Program-made: the position numbers and the translations under genes
Assembly: GCA_902388545.1 (NCBI GenBank)
Contig: CABMPS010000124.1
Location: 1 to 6,038, forward strand
DNA from: an uncultured Collinsella sp.
GTDB lineage: Bacteria > Actinomycetota > Coriobacteriia > Coriobacteriales > Coriobacteriaceae
Direction: 5' to 3'
Length of the DNA: 6,038 nt
Shown here: piece by piece, positions 1 to 6,036 of the stretch
How the letters are laid out: each line of letters starts with the position of its first letter
Position numbering within the stretch: position 1 is the stretch's first letter
Notes under the pieces: generated by a model
Database searches by the model: none
What the model was told of the DNA's origin: nothing
What the model saw: only the letters and a program-made list of their open reading frames with translations

Positions 1-387
1 GAGGGCGGCTGTCAGGCCGAGGTCGGAAGTGCGGCCGCCATGGCCGCCGCCGCGCTGGTGCAGATGCTCGGCGGCACACCCGAGCAGGCGCTCGACGCCA
101 GTTCCATCGCGCTAAGTAATCTGCTGGGCCTCGTTTGTGACCCCGTCGGTGGCCTCGTGGAGGTGCCCTGCCAAAACCGCAACGCCATCGGCGTGGCAGC
201 CGCCTTTAGCTCCGCACAACTCGCCCCCGCCGGCATTAAGAGCCTGGTGCCGTTTGACCAGATGGCACACGTCATGCTCTCGGTGGGCCACGCGTTGCCG
301 GCCACGCTGCGCGAGACGGCAAAGGGCGGCATCGCGCAGGCTCCGGCCGCACTTTCGGCCTGTGCAAAATGCGGTGTGTGCGGATAG
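1..387 (+). CDS. sdaAA: L-serine dehydratase, iron-sulfur type, alpha domain (C-terminal 128 residues; 5' end outside window)
   Basis: The reading frame is open from base 1 and ends at TAG 385-387, so the gene begins upstream of the window. The enzyme deaminates L-serine to pyruvate and ammonia in the cytoplasm using an oxygen-sensitive [4Fe-4S] cluster. The fragment carries the family signatures GGCQAEVG (residues 2-9 of the fragment), LLGLVCDPVGG (41-51) and VEVPCQNRNAIG (53-64). Cysteines C4, C46 and C57 have the 42- and 11-residue spacing expected for the three cluster ligands. LRETAKGGIA (103-112) matches the conserved region near the family C-terminus. The protein ends in CAKCGVCG, three cysteines in seven residues, discussed as a finding. 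Whether the full protein is a fused beta-alpha chain or a separate alpha subunit cannot be seen. A terminator follows 19 bases after the stop, so this is the last gene of its transcript. Confidence 0.95.
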   Translation, partial: EGGCQAEVGSAAAMAAAALVQMLGGTPEQALDASSIALSNLLGLVCDPVGGLVEVPCQNRNAIGVAAAFSSAQLAPAGIKSLVPFDQMAHVMLSVGHALPATLRETAKGGIAQAPAALSACAKCGVCG

Positions 388-405
388 CGACAAAGAACGA
401 CTCGA

Positions 406-432
406 AGGTGGGACAAATGTCCCACCTCTTTT
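406..432 (+). terminator. Rho-independent terminator after the serine dehydratase gene
   Basis: AGGTGGGACA (406-415) pairs perfectly with TGTCCCACCT (418-427) and is followed by CTTTT (428-432). With a realistic loop this is a 9-bp GC-rich stem with a 4-base AAAT loop. The T run lies only on the + side, so it should end transcription from the dehydratase gene and separate it from the transpeptidase gene. Confidence 0.85.
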
Positions 433-473
433 GAATGCCACCGTTTCCATACCACAATCAACTAGGTAATCGC

Positions 474-479
474 TAGAAT
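474..479 (+). promoter_or_regulatory. Possible -10 box upstream of the L,D-transpeptidase gene
   Basis: TAGAAT matches the TATAAT consensus at 5 of 6 positions and lies about 60 bases before the chosen start, downstream of the terminator, where a promoter is needed. No convincing -35 hexamer sits 16-18 bases upstream and there is no TGn extension, so this is tentative. Confidence 0.3.
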
Positions 480-520
480 GCAAGCCCAGTAAAAATACGA
501 TGAGCCGCAAGGCGAAATTC

Positions 521-526
521 GAAGGA
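521..526 (+). promoter_or_regulatory. Ribosome binding site deciding the transpeptidase start
   Basis: GAAGGA is the only good Shine-Dalgarno match before this gene. It is a single base from the ATG at 528, too close to use, but 10 bases from the ATG at 537. The start at 537 (MSQNDRTQ) is therefore preferred over 528 (MHTMSQ). Confidence 0.6.
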
Positions 527-536
527 TATGCACACG

Positions 537-2261
537 ATGTCGCAAAACGATCGAACTCAACTGATTCCCGATCCGCAGCAGCCAAGCAGGCACACCGGCG
601 GCGTTCAGTCACCGCGTCCTATCGCGCCGAGCCACGGTCAGCAGCGTGGTGCGGCAAACGCTTCGCAACGCCCGAACCAGCAGCGCCAGCAACGTCAGCA
701 GCGCCAGGCAAACGGCAATGCGCCCAAGCAGCCCCCCACGCACGGTCGAGGCGATCGCGGCCCCGCGCGCAAACCCACCGGGAACAATAAGTCGGGCAAA
801 AAGACGACGCTCTTTGTCCTCCTGGGTCTTATCGTCATTGTCTATATCGTAGGCGTTGTAGCGTTTTCGCAGGTAGCCTACCCCAACACCACTATCGCCG
901 GCGTCGATGTCTCGTTCTCCAACGCTTCGTCTGCCGCCACCAAGGTCAACTCGGCTTGGAAGCACTATAAGCTCACCGTGACAGGCGATGACTTTAGCTG
1001 GACCTATCAGCCCGAGTCCGATGAGCCCATTGTCGACGGCGAAGCTGCCGCAAAAGAGATTATCAGCCGCAACGAAGCCATTGTATTCGGCCTTTTCCTT
1101 GTAGAATCCTTAAGCGGCAAGACCAAAACAACCGCTAGCTCCAACGAAGTCGATCTTGATCAAGACGTCGACCTGTCCATGCTCTCCGACACCTTTGACC
1201 AAAAGCAGTTTGAGAAGGATCTGGGCGCCGCCATCGACGAGTTTAACGAGGGGCGTTCGGGCGCGTTCGAGGCCAAAAGCTCCTATGACGAGCAGGCCGG
1301 CAAGTTTACCGTCGAGAAGGCGCGCTCCAACGAAAAACTCAGCCGCGAGCATGTCATTAAGTATGCCGAGCTCGAGCTTGCCTCGCTGGCCGAGACCGTA
1401 GATCTTTCCAAGCTCGGCAACGATGCCTATGAGCCGCTCAATGGAACGCTGACCGATGATCAGATTCAGGCCGCATGCGATGCCGCCAACAACTTCTTGG
1501 GCGTCAACGTGACCCTCAAGCTCAACGGCGAGGATGCCGGCAAGGTTGATGGCAGCTCCGTGTTGCAGTGGATCAGCTTTGCCGATCCGGCCAACCCCAC
1601 GCTCGATACGTCGCAGATTAGCAGCTGGGCAGCCGAGCTCGCCAACGGCTTTAATACCGTGGGCTCCACTCGCTGGTGGACGCGCGCCGATGGCAAGCAG
1701 TGTGCCGTCGAAGGCGGTGACTTTGGTTGGTCCATTGACAGCAGCTCGCTCGCCAAGCAGGTCGAGGACGCCATCAACAACAAGCAGACCGGCGAAATCG
1801 AGATCAAGTACTCCCAGAAGGCCGACACCTTTACCGCAAAGGGAGAGCCCGACTGGAAGGCGTATATCGACGTCGATCTGTCCGAGCAGCACGCGCGCTA
1901 CTATGACGAGAACGGTAATATCGTTTGGGAGGCCAACTTTATCTCGGGAAAGCCGGGCGAGGACGCCACCCCCGAGGGCGTATGGCAGATCAACAGCAAC
2001 AATGGCGCCAGCAAGCTTATCGGTGCCAAGGACCCCGAGACCGGCAAGCCCAAATACGAGAGCCCGGTCAGCTATTGGATGCCGTTCGAGGGCAATATGG
2101 TCGGATTCCACGACGCCACCTGGCAAAACGACAAGAGCTTCGATAATGCCGAGTCGTACAAGTGGTGCGGCAGCCACGGTTGCATCAACCTGCGCCTAGC
2201 CGATGCAAAGGCACTTCACGACTGCATCAAAGTCGGCCTGTGCGTGGTTGTCCACTCGTAG
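537..2261 (+). CDS. Membrane-anchored L,D-transpeptidase (YkuD domain with PG_binding_4-like repeats)
   Basis: A 574-residue predicted type II membrane protein. L,D-transpeptidases form 3-3 cross-links in peptidoglycan, or attach proteins to it, outside the membrane, and mostly escape classical penicillins. Residues 1-90 are hydrophilic, cationic and rich in Gln, Arg, Pro and Gly. A single membrane segment follows at about 91-112 (LFVLLGLIVIVYIVGVVAF). Just after it, the YPNTTIAGVDVS motif (about 115-126) starts a VanW/PG_binding_4-type region, with a second repeat-like part at roughly 300-430. The C-terminal YkuD domain (about 441-574) has FHDATW with His525 and SHGCINLR with His547 and the predicted nucleophile Cys549. 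The architecture resembles Enterococcus faecium Ldtfm plus a long N-terminal cytoplasmic tail. Start chosen from RBS spacing; 528 is the alternative. It is flanked by a terminator upstream and a separate promoter region downstream, so it is probably monocistronic. The domain call is sure; the in vivo role (cross-linking or protein attachment) is inferred. Confidence 0.93.
   Translation: MSQNDRTQLIPDPQQPSRHTGGVQSPRPIAPSHGQQRGAANASQRPNQQRQQRQQRQANGNAPKQPPTHGRGDRGPARKPTGNNKSGKKTTLFVLLGLIVIVYIVGVVAFSQVAYPNTTIAGVDVSFSNASSAATKVNSAWKHYKLTVTGDDFSWTYQPESDEPIVDGEAAAKEIISRNEAIVFGLFLVESLSGKTKTTASSNEVDLDQDVDLSMLSDTFDQKQFEKDLGAAIDEFNEGRSGAFEAKSSYDEQAGKFTVEKARSNEKLSREHVIKYAELELASLAETVDLSKLGNDAYEPLNGTLTDDQIQAACDAANNFLGVNVTLKLNGEDAGKVDGSSVLQWISFADPANPTLDTSQISSWAAELANGFNTVGSTRWWTRADGKQCAVEGGDFGWSIDSSSLAKQVEDAINNKQTGEIEIKYSQKADTFTAKGEPDWKAYIDVDLSEQHARYYDENGNIVWEANFISGKPGEDATPEGVWQINSNNGASKLIGAKDPETGKPKYESPVSYWMPFEGNMVGFHDATWQNDKSFDNAESYKWCGSHGCINLRLADAKALHDCIKVGLCVVVHS
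678..707 (+). repeat. In-frame 9-bp repeats encoding Gln-Gln-Arg
   Basis: Three and one third copies of CAG-CAG-CGC and synonymous variants (CAG-CAA-CGT) encode QQRQQRQQRQ in the cytoplasmic tail of the transpeptidase. The silent differences between copies suggest an older expansion or selection on the peptide rather than recent slippage. Confidence 0.8.
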
Positions 2262-2357
2262 TGCAACGCGCACATTCATACAACGTGGAACCGCTGCGAC
2301 CAATCTAACAGTTCCGAAAGAAACCGTCCCATGCACCCGTCCTAATCGGTGAGCGCA

Positions 2358-2363
2358 TATAAT
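2358..2363 (+). promoter_or_regulatory. Probable -10 box of the exporter operon
   Basis: A perfect TATAAT lies 30 bases before the adaptor ATG and 96 bases after the transpeptidase stop, giving a short leader that contains the ribosome binding site. No good -35 hexamer is visible at 16-18 bases upstream (2335-2340 reads ACCCGT), so the promoter may be weak or need an activator. No clear terminator hairpin with a T run was found between the transpeptidase stop and this box, so some read-through is possible. Confidence 0.5.
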
Positions 2364-2382
2364 TATCGAGGTTCTTTCTATA

Positions 2383-2388
2383 AAGGAG
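2383..2388 (+). promoter_or_regulatory. Strong ribosome binding site of the adaptor gene
   Basis: AAGGAG sits 5 bases before the ATG at 2394. This fixes the start there and rules out the in-frame GTG at 2349, which lies upstream of the TATAAT box and has no ribosome binding site of its own. Confidence 0.85.
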
Positions 2389-2393
2389 ACGCT

Positions 2394-3821
2394 ATGCCGA
2401 ATGTCCCCACGATCACCCCGGGCCCGAATGATACCGAGCACACGCCCGAAGATGCCGCCGAAACGCTTCCTCTGATTACAAACGTACATGCCGACAAGCA
2501 GAACGGACGCACGAACGATACGGCCGAGATTTCCGATGAAGAGGCATATGCCAAGCTCAAGGCAAAACGTGCCGAACGTCGACGCAAAAAGCTGATTCGA
2601 CGCGGTATCGCCGTCGGCGTCGTTGTTGCCATCGCGCTCATTGCCATCATCGCAACGCTGGTCATCAACGCGCAACCCGCAGGCACCAACGGACCGGTGA
2701 CCGACATGGTCACCGAAGGCACGTTTACCACCACAGTCGAAGCCAAGGGGCAGCTTAAGCCCATCTCGGCATCGGTCGTCTCCCCTTCTGTCGACGGTAC
2801 GGTTGAAAAGATCAACGTGCAGGCCGGACAGAGCGTCAACGAGGGCGACGTGCTCATGACCATTAAGAACGACGCGCTCGATAGCGCTGTTTCCGAGGCG
2901 CAGCGCGCGGTCGCGGCCGCCCAGGAAGACCTGAACAATGCAAAGGTGGCACTCGCGGCCGCACAGGCCGCACCGACAACGGACAGTGACGGATCGACCG
3001 GCCCATCGGACGCAAACGCCAACGCAAATGCCGTCTCGACCGCCCAGCGCAACCTCGCCTCGGCCCAGGCAACGCTGGAGCAGGCAACTGCAAAGGCGGC
3101 CGAGCGCACCGTAAAGGCCCCCAGCTCGGGCAACATCGTCGAGCTCAACGCCAAAGTCGGTGCCACGGTGACCGGAGGCACGATCATGGGCGAAGGCGAC
3201 ACGAGCGGCGGCAAGCAGTGCATGCAAATCGCCGACCTGTCCAAGATGAAGGTGACGGTTCAGGTGGGCGAAAAGGATATCGCCAAAATTGCCGTGGGCC
3301 AAAGCGCCAACGTGACCTATCCCGCGTTTCCCGATATCGTGAGCCAGGGCACCGTCACGGCTATCGCCTCGGTGGCAAACTCTGACTCCGGCTCCGGTAG
3401 CGGCGGCAGCGTGACCTTTAACGTCGACATCCTCATCGAAGCACCCGACAGTCGCCTTAAGCCGGGTATGACTGCCGAGGTCTCGGTAGTGACCGAGAAG
3501 CTCGACGACGTGGTTATGGTGCCGACCATGGCGCTGATGACCGAAGATGGCGAGCACTATTACGTCAATCTGGCCACCGATTCGGAAGGCAAGAAGACGC
3601 GCCGCGTGAAGGTGACCGTCGTGACGCAAAACGACAACGAAGCCGTAGTCGGCAAGACACAGATCAAGCGCGACGACCAGGGCAACGAAATCAATCCTGG
3701 CGTGCCCACAACCAAACTGCGCGACGGTGACACCCTCGTCATGGACACCGGAGCGGGCGCAACGGCTGACGGCGGCTACAGCGCGGATTCGGGCAGTATG
3801 TCTGCCGACGAGGGTATGTAA
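2394..3821 (+). CDS. MacA/HlyD-family periplasmic-adaptor-like subunit of an ABC exporter
   Basis: A 475-residue membrane-fusion-type subunit, anchored in the membrane and acting on its outer face beside the MacB-like permease. Residues 1-70 are cytoplasmic: first acidic, then strongly basic (KAKRAERRRKKLIRR). A single membrane segment follows at about 71-92. The first half of the lipoyl-like domain is at about 126-158 (SPSVDGTVEKINVQAGQSVN, then EGDVL). A helical hairpin of alanine-rich coiled coil spans 160-236, interrupted by a polar loop with DANANANA near 207-213. The second lipoyl half starts at RTVKAPSSGNIVELNAKVG (238-256). The beta-barrel covers about 283-365 (MKVTVQVGEKDIAKIAVGQ), with the conserved RLKPGMTAEV at 354-363, and a membrane-proximal domain follows. 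The last 25 residues are a Gly/Ser/Asp/Met-rich tail. First gene of the operon; its stop TAA shares one base with the next ATG. Gram-positive YknX of the YknWXYZ system is a close functional analogue. Substrate unknown. Confidence 0.93.
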   Translation: MPNVPTITPGPNDTEHTPEDAAETLPLITNVHADKQNGRTNDTAEISDEEAYAKLKAKRAERRRKKLIRRGIAVGVVVAIALIAIIATLVINAQPAGTNGPVTDMVTEGTFTTTVEAKGQLKPISASVVSPSVDGTVEKINVQAGQSVNEGDVLMTIKNDALDSAVSEAQRAVAAAQEDLNNAKVALAAAQAAPTTDSDGSTGPSDANANANAVSTAQRNLASAQATLEQATAKAAERTVKAPSSGNIVELNAKVGATVTGGTIMGEGDTSGGKQCMQIADLSKMKVTVQVGEKDIAKIAVGQSANVTYPAFPDIVSQGTVTAIASVANSDSGSGSGGSVTFNVDILIEAPDSRLKPGMTAEVSVVTEKLDDVVMVPTMALMTEDGEHYYVNLATDSEGKKTRRVKVTVVTQNDNEAVVGKTQIKRDDQGNEINPGVPTTKLRDGDTLVMDTGAGATADGGYSADSGSMSADEGM

Positions 3822-4594
3822 TGCGTCCCGTCATCGACATCCGCAACGTGCACCGCATTTTTGAGAGCGAAGCGGGTTGCGCCCACATCTTGCACAACGT
3901 GAGCCTGGCGGTAGATCCCGGCGAGTTCGTCGCCATTACCGGCCCCTCGGGCTCGGGCAAGTCGACGCTCATGAACATCCTAGGCTGCCTGGATAAGCCG
4001 ACGGCGGGCGACTACTACCTGCAAGGGCTCAACGTGGCCGAGCTTGACGATGACGAGCTCACCGAAGTTCGCGCCCTGAGCATTGGCTTTGTCTTTCAGA
4101 GCTTCAACCTGCTGCCGCGCCTGTCGGTTATCGAAAACGTCATGCTGCCGCTGGCCTACACCAACGTACCCCGTAGCCAGCGCGAAATGCGCGCCGTGCA
4201 CGCGCTGCAGGCCGTCACGCTGCCCGTCGACCATTGGGACCACCGCATATCCGAGCTCTCGGGCGGCCAGATGCAGCGTGTCGCCATCGCACGCGCCCTC
4301 GTCAACGATCCGCCCATCATTTTGGCTGACGAGCCGACGGGAAACCTGGACTCCGCAACCGGAGCGCTTGTGATGGAGACCTTCCATAAGCTCCAGGAGC
4401 GTGGCAAAACCATCGTGCTTATCACACACGACCCCGGCATTGCCGCCGAGGCCGACCGTGCCATGACCATCCGCGACGGTCGTATACACGACGGCGCGTA
4501 TATTTCACATACACCGCGGACCCTGCGCAGCGCCGTAGATAGCCTGCCCATGATTTCCGCCTCCGCCAACCCGCCGAAAGGAGTGGTGGCATGA
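3821..4594 (+). CDS. ABC transporter ATP-binding protein, MacB/LolD/YknY class
   Basis: A 257-residue cytoplasmic ATPase that drives the permease encoded next. Visible motifs in order are Walker A GPSGSGKST (41-49), Q-loop FQSFNLLP (Q93), signature LSGGQMQR (146-153), Walker B IILADEP (167-172, then the D-loop GNLDS) and the switch His203 in ITHD. All catalytic residues are intact. NILGCLDKPTAGDYYLQG and the FNLLPRLSVIENVMLPL stretch are typical of the MacB/LolD/FtsE-like branch. After the usual end of the fold near residue 228 there is a 30-residue extension (TPRTLRSAVDSLPMISASAN and on) with no recognised motif. The ATG overlaps the adaptor stop by one base (TAATG), with a weak GAGGG ribosome binding site at 3810-3814. 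The gene ends in a 4-base ATGA overlap with the permease. Class is certain; transported substrate is not. Confidence 0.95.
   Translation: MRPVIDIRNVHRIFESEAGCAHILHNVSLAVDPGEFVAITGPSGSGKSTLMNILGCLDKPTAGDYYLQGLNVAELDDDELTEVRALSIGFVFQSFNLLPRLSVIENVMLPLAYTNVPRSQREMRAVHALQAVTLPVDHWDHRISELSGGQMQRVAIARALVNDPPIILADEPTGNLDSATGALVMETFHKLQERGKTIVLITHDPGIAAEADRAMTIRDGRIHDGAYISHTPRTLRSAVDSLPMISASANPPKGVVA
4577..4583 (+). promoter_or_regulatory. Ribosome binding site of the permease gene inside the ATPase gene
   Basis: AAAGGAG lies within the last codons of the ATPase gene, 7 bases before the permease ATG at 4591. It supports that start and efficient translation despite the overlap. Confidence 0.85.
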
Positions 4595-5805
4595 GCGCCC
4601 GCGATCTCATCCAAGAAGCCCTTCACTCGCTCGAGGCCAACAAGGGACGCAGCCTGCTCACCATCCTTGGCATCGTCATTGGCATCGCCTCGGTCATCGC
4701 CATGACTTCGCTCATCGGCGGTATCCAAAACAGCCTGGTCAACAGCCTGGGCCTCAATGCAGCCCGCATGGTAGAGATCTATTCGTCCCAAGAACTCACC
4801 GATTCGGATGTGGAAAAGCTTCGCAAACTGGTGCCGCAGATTGAGCAGATCGGCATCGTCGATAGCGCCTATTCCGAGTACAAGGTCGGGGATAAAAGCT
4901 ATACCGTCATGGCCCACGGCGTCGATAGCGACATGCTTGATGCCGTGGGCGCCAGCAAGCTCGTTGCGGGACGTGTCTATTCACAGGCAGAGTCTCAATC
5001 AGGCTCGCGCGTGGCGCTCATCAGCCGTGGCGGCGCCGATCAGCTTTACGGCAACGAACAGGACGCACTGGGGAAAACCATCAAGGTGTCCAACGGCGAG
5101 GTGCAGATTGTAGGCGTGATTGATGGCGGCAGCGACTCCATGGGCTCGCTCACGCTGTATATGCCACGCGAAACCATCTCCGGCCTGTTTGGCGACGAGA
5201 ATCCTTCATTTCCCAGCGTGACGGCACTTGCCGCCGAGGGCACAGACATGGACGAGCTCTGCAAGACCATCGAGTCTAAGGTGCGCGCGATGAAGGGCAT
5301 CTCGGAGGATGATGAGTACGACAGCGTATCGGCGACCTCCATGAAAAGCGCCATCGATGCACTCAACTCGTTTATGGGCGCCTTCTCGCTCATCATGGGC
5401 GCTGTCGCCAGTATCTCACTGCTTGTCGGCGGAATCGGCATTATGAATATGATGCTTACCAACGTGACTGAGCGCATCCGCGAGATCGGTATTCGCCGTG
5501 CCTTGGGCGCCAGTCGCCGCGATATCACCGCGCAGTTTTTGGCCGAGTCCTCGGCGCTGTGCGTCACCGGTGGCCTGCTGGGTGTCCTGATTGGCTATCT
5601 GCTGGCCTGGGGCCTCGCGATGTTTGCCGCAGGATCAGGGGTTCTCAACGAGCTCGGTGCCAGTGGGGAGATCACACCGAGCTTTTCAATCGCCACGGTG
5701 CTGCTGGCCTTCGGCGTCTCCGTCGGCATCGGCGTAATCTTTGGCTTCTACCCCGCTCGCCGCGCGGCAAAGCTCAACCCGGTGGAGTGCCTACGCTACC
5801 AGTAA
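4591..5805 (+). CDS. MacB/FtsX-family ABC transporter permease
   Basis: A 404-residue integral membrane subunit with the four-helix MacB topology. TM1 is at about 21-43 (LLTILGIVIGIASVIAMTSL). A large extracytoplasmic MacB_PCD-type domain covers about 44-258. TM2 (about 262-288), TM3 (about 322-346) and TM4 (about 366-388) form the FtsX domain. The family hallmark GGIGIMNMMLTNVTERIREI is followed by GIRRALGASRRDI (280-312), the coupling region that contacts the ATPase. The C-terminus FYPARRAAKLNPVECLRYQ is the standard family ending (usually P-x-EALRYE-like), so TAA 5803-5805 is the genuine stop and the protein is full length. With the two upstream genes it should form a MacA2-MacB2-type machine moving peptides, lipids, antibiotics or envelope components out of the cell. 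Gram-positive forms have no TolC partner, and none is seen here. The stop codon lies in a 21-bp tandem repeat. Confidence 0.95.
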   Translation: MSARDLIQEALHSLEANKGRSLLTILGIVIGIASVIAMTSLIGGIQNSLVNSLGLNAARMVEIYSSQELTDSDVEKLRKLVPQIEQIGIVDSAYSEYKVGDKSYTVMAHGVDSDMLDAVGASKLVAGRVYSQAESQSGSRVALISRGGADQLYGNEQDALGKTIKVSNGEVQIVGVIDGGSDSMGSLTLYMPRETISGLFGDENPSFPSVTALAAEGTDMDELCKTIESKVRAMKGISEDDEYDSVSATSMKSAIDALNSFMGAFSLIMGAVASISLLVGGIGIMNMMLTNVTERIREIGIRRALGASRRDITAQFLAESSALCVTGGLLGVLIGYLLAWGLAMFAAGSGVLNELGASGEITPSFSIATVLLAFGVSVGIGVIFGFYPARRAAKLNPVECLRYQ

Positions 5806-5857
5806 GCCACCACCAGCTACCAGTAAGCCACCACCAGCTACCAGTAAGCCACCACCA
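5797..5857 (+). repeat. 21-bp tandem repeat, 2.9 copies, carrying the permease stop codon
   Basis: Copies lie at 5797-5817, 5818-5838 and 5839-5857; the first two are identical and the third diverges after 19 bases. The unit reads TAC-CAG-TAA-GCC-ACC-ACC then AGC. It is exactly seven codons, so each copy repeats Tyr-Gln-stop in the permease frame, with TAA at 5803, 5824 and 5845. Only the first five or so bases outside the coding end are shared with the native gene; the unit looks like a duplication of the last codons and the bases just after the stop. Confidence 0.97.
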
Positions 5858-5859
5858 AC

Positions 5860-5928
5860 AAGTTGCGGTGAATTAGGGACTGAATATGCTATCTAGCAGC
5901 AAAAACAGACACTATTTCACCGCAACTT
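5860..5928. repeat. 69-bp imperfect palindromic element (13-bp perfect arms)
   Basis: AAGTTGCGGTGAA (5860-5872) is the exact reverse complement of TTCACCGCAACTT (5916-5928). Inside, pairing continues with interruptions (TAG/CTA, CTG/CAG), and TGCT 5887-5890 can pair with AGCA at either 5895-5898 or 5898-5901. A perfect inner dyad TGCTA-TC-TAGCA covers 5887-5898. The whole element can thus fold into one long imperfect hairpin. It lies 55 bases after the permease stop and could protect or end the operon transcript, but there is no T run after it. It may equally be a member of a dispersed palindromic repeat or MITE-like family. Confidence 0.85.
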
Positions 5929-5937
5929 ATTGAAGGG

Positions 5938-6036
5938 CTGTTTGCGCCAGTTCTGGGCGTCGTCCTCGAGCTATTGATGGATGACGGGCTTGTACGGGTC
6001 GAGCTTGCTCGGGACGCTCCTCCTCGCGGGCGGGAG
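5938..6036 (-). pseudogene. istA: IS21-family IstA transposase remnant (internal stop, truncated both by scar and window edge)
   Basis: Read on the - strand from 6036, the frame gives SVPSKLDPYKPVIHQ, then TAG (5973-5971), then LEDDAQNWRKQ ending at 5938. The SKLDPYKPVI block followed by a WLE-type and a RKQ-type motif is characteristic of the segment just after the N-terminal HTH in IS21-family IstA. The stop sits where family members usually have Trp, so a single TGG to TAG change explains it. Expected sequence after RKQ (typically R-H-T-A) is absent: homology breaks at 5937/5938, ten bases from the palindrome, and the frame closes at TGA 5919-5917 inside its right arm. No catalytic domain or istB is present on the left. 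The upstream part may continue beyond the window. This is by motif recall, without a search. Confidence 0.75.

Noticed and set aside
500..790. Short + strand frame overlapping the 5' end of the transpeptidase gene
   Set aside because: Arg/Ala/Ser-rich product without a motif. The GAAGGA site lies inside this frame and serves the transpeptidase start instead.
1110..2177. 355-codon open frame antisense to the transpeptidase gene
   Set aside because: Composition (Leu/Gly/Val-rich) and position mirror the coding frame of the transpeptidase, whose catalytic motifs are clear. No independent support.
2287..2315. Possible hairpin GGAAC...GTTCC between the transpeptidase and adaptor genes
   Set aside because: Only a 5-bp stem with a long 19-base loop and no T run. 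Not enough for a terminator or riboswitch.
2349..2393. In-frame GTG start for the adaptor, 15 codons upstream
   Set aside because: It lies before the TATAAT box and has no Shine-Dalgarno sequence. The ATG at 2394 has AAGGAG at 5 bases.
2196..3629. 477-codon open frame antisense to the adaptor gene
   Set aside because: A GC-rich shadow frame: no ribosome binding site, no known domain, His/Arg/Cys-rich composition, and it overlaps a well-supported + strand gene.
5797..5857. Tandem repeat as a CRISPR array
   Set aside because: The copies are directly adjacent with no spacers, and the unit derives from the end of the permease gene.
5559..5876. Frame running through the permease 3' end and repeat (repeated LPVSHHQ)
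   Set aside because: Out of frame with the permease. The repeated peptide is simply the 21-bp repeat read in another frame, and no ribosome binding site was seen.
5860..5935. Palindrome as a classical rho-independent terminator
   Set aside because: The loop region is long and no T run follows either arm in the right position, so it is recorded as a palindromic repeat with a possible transcript-end role only.
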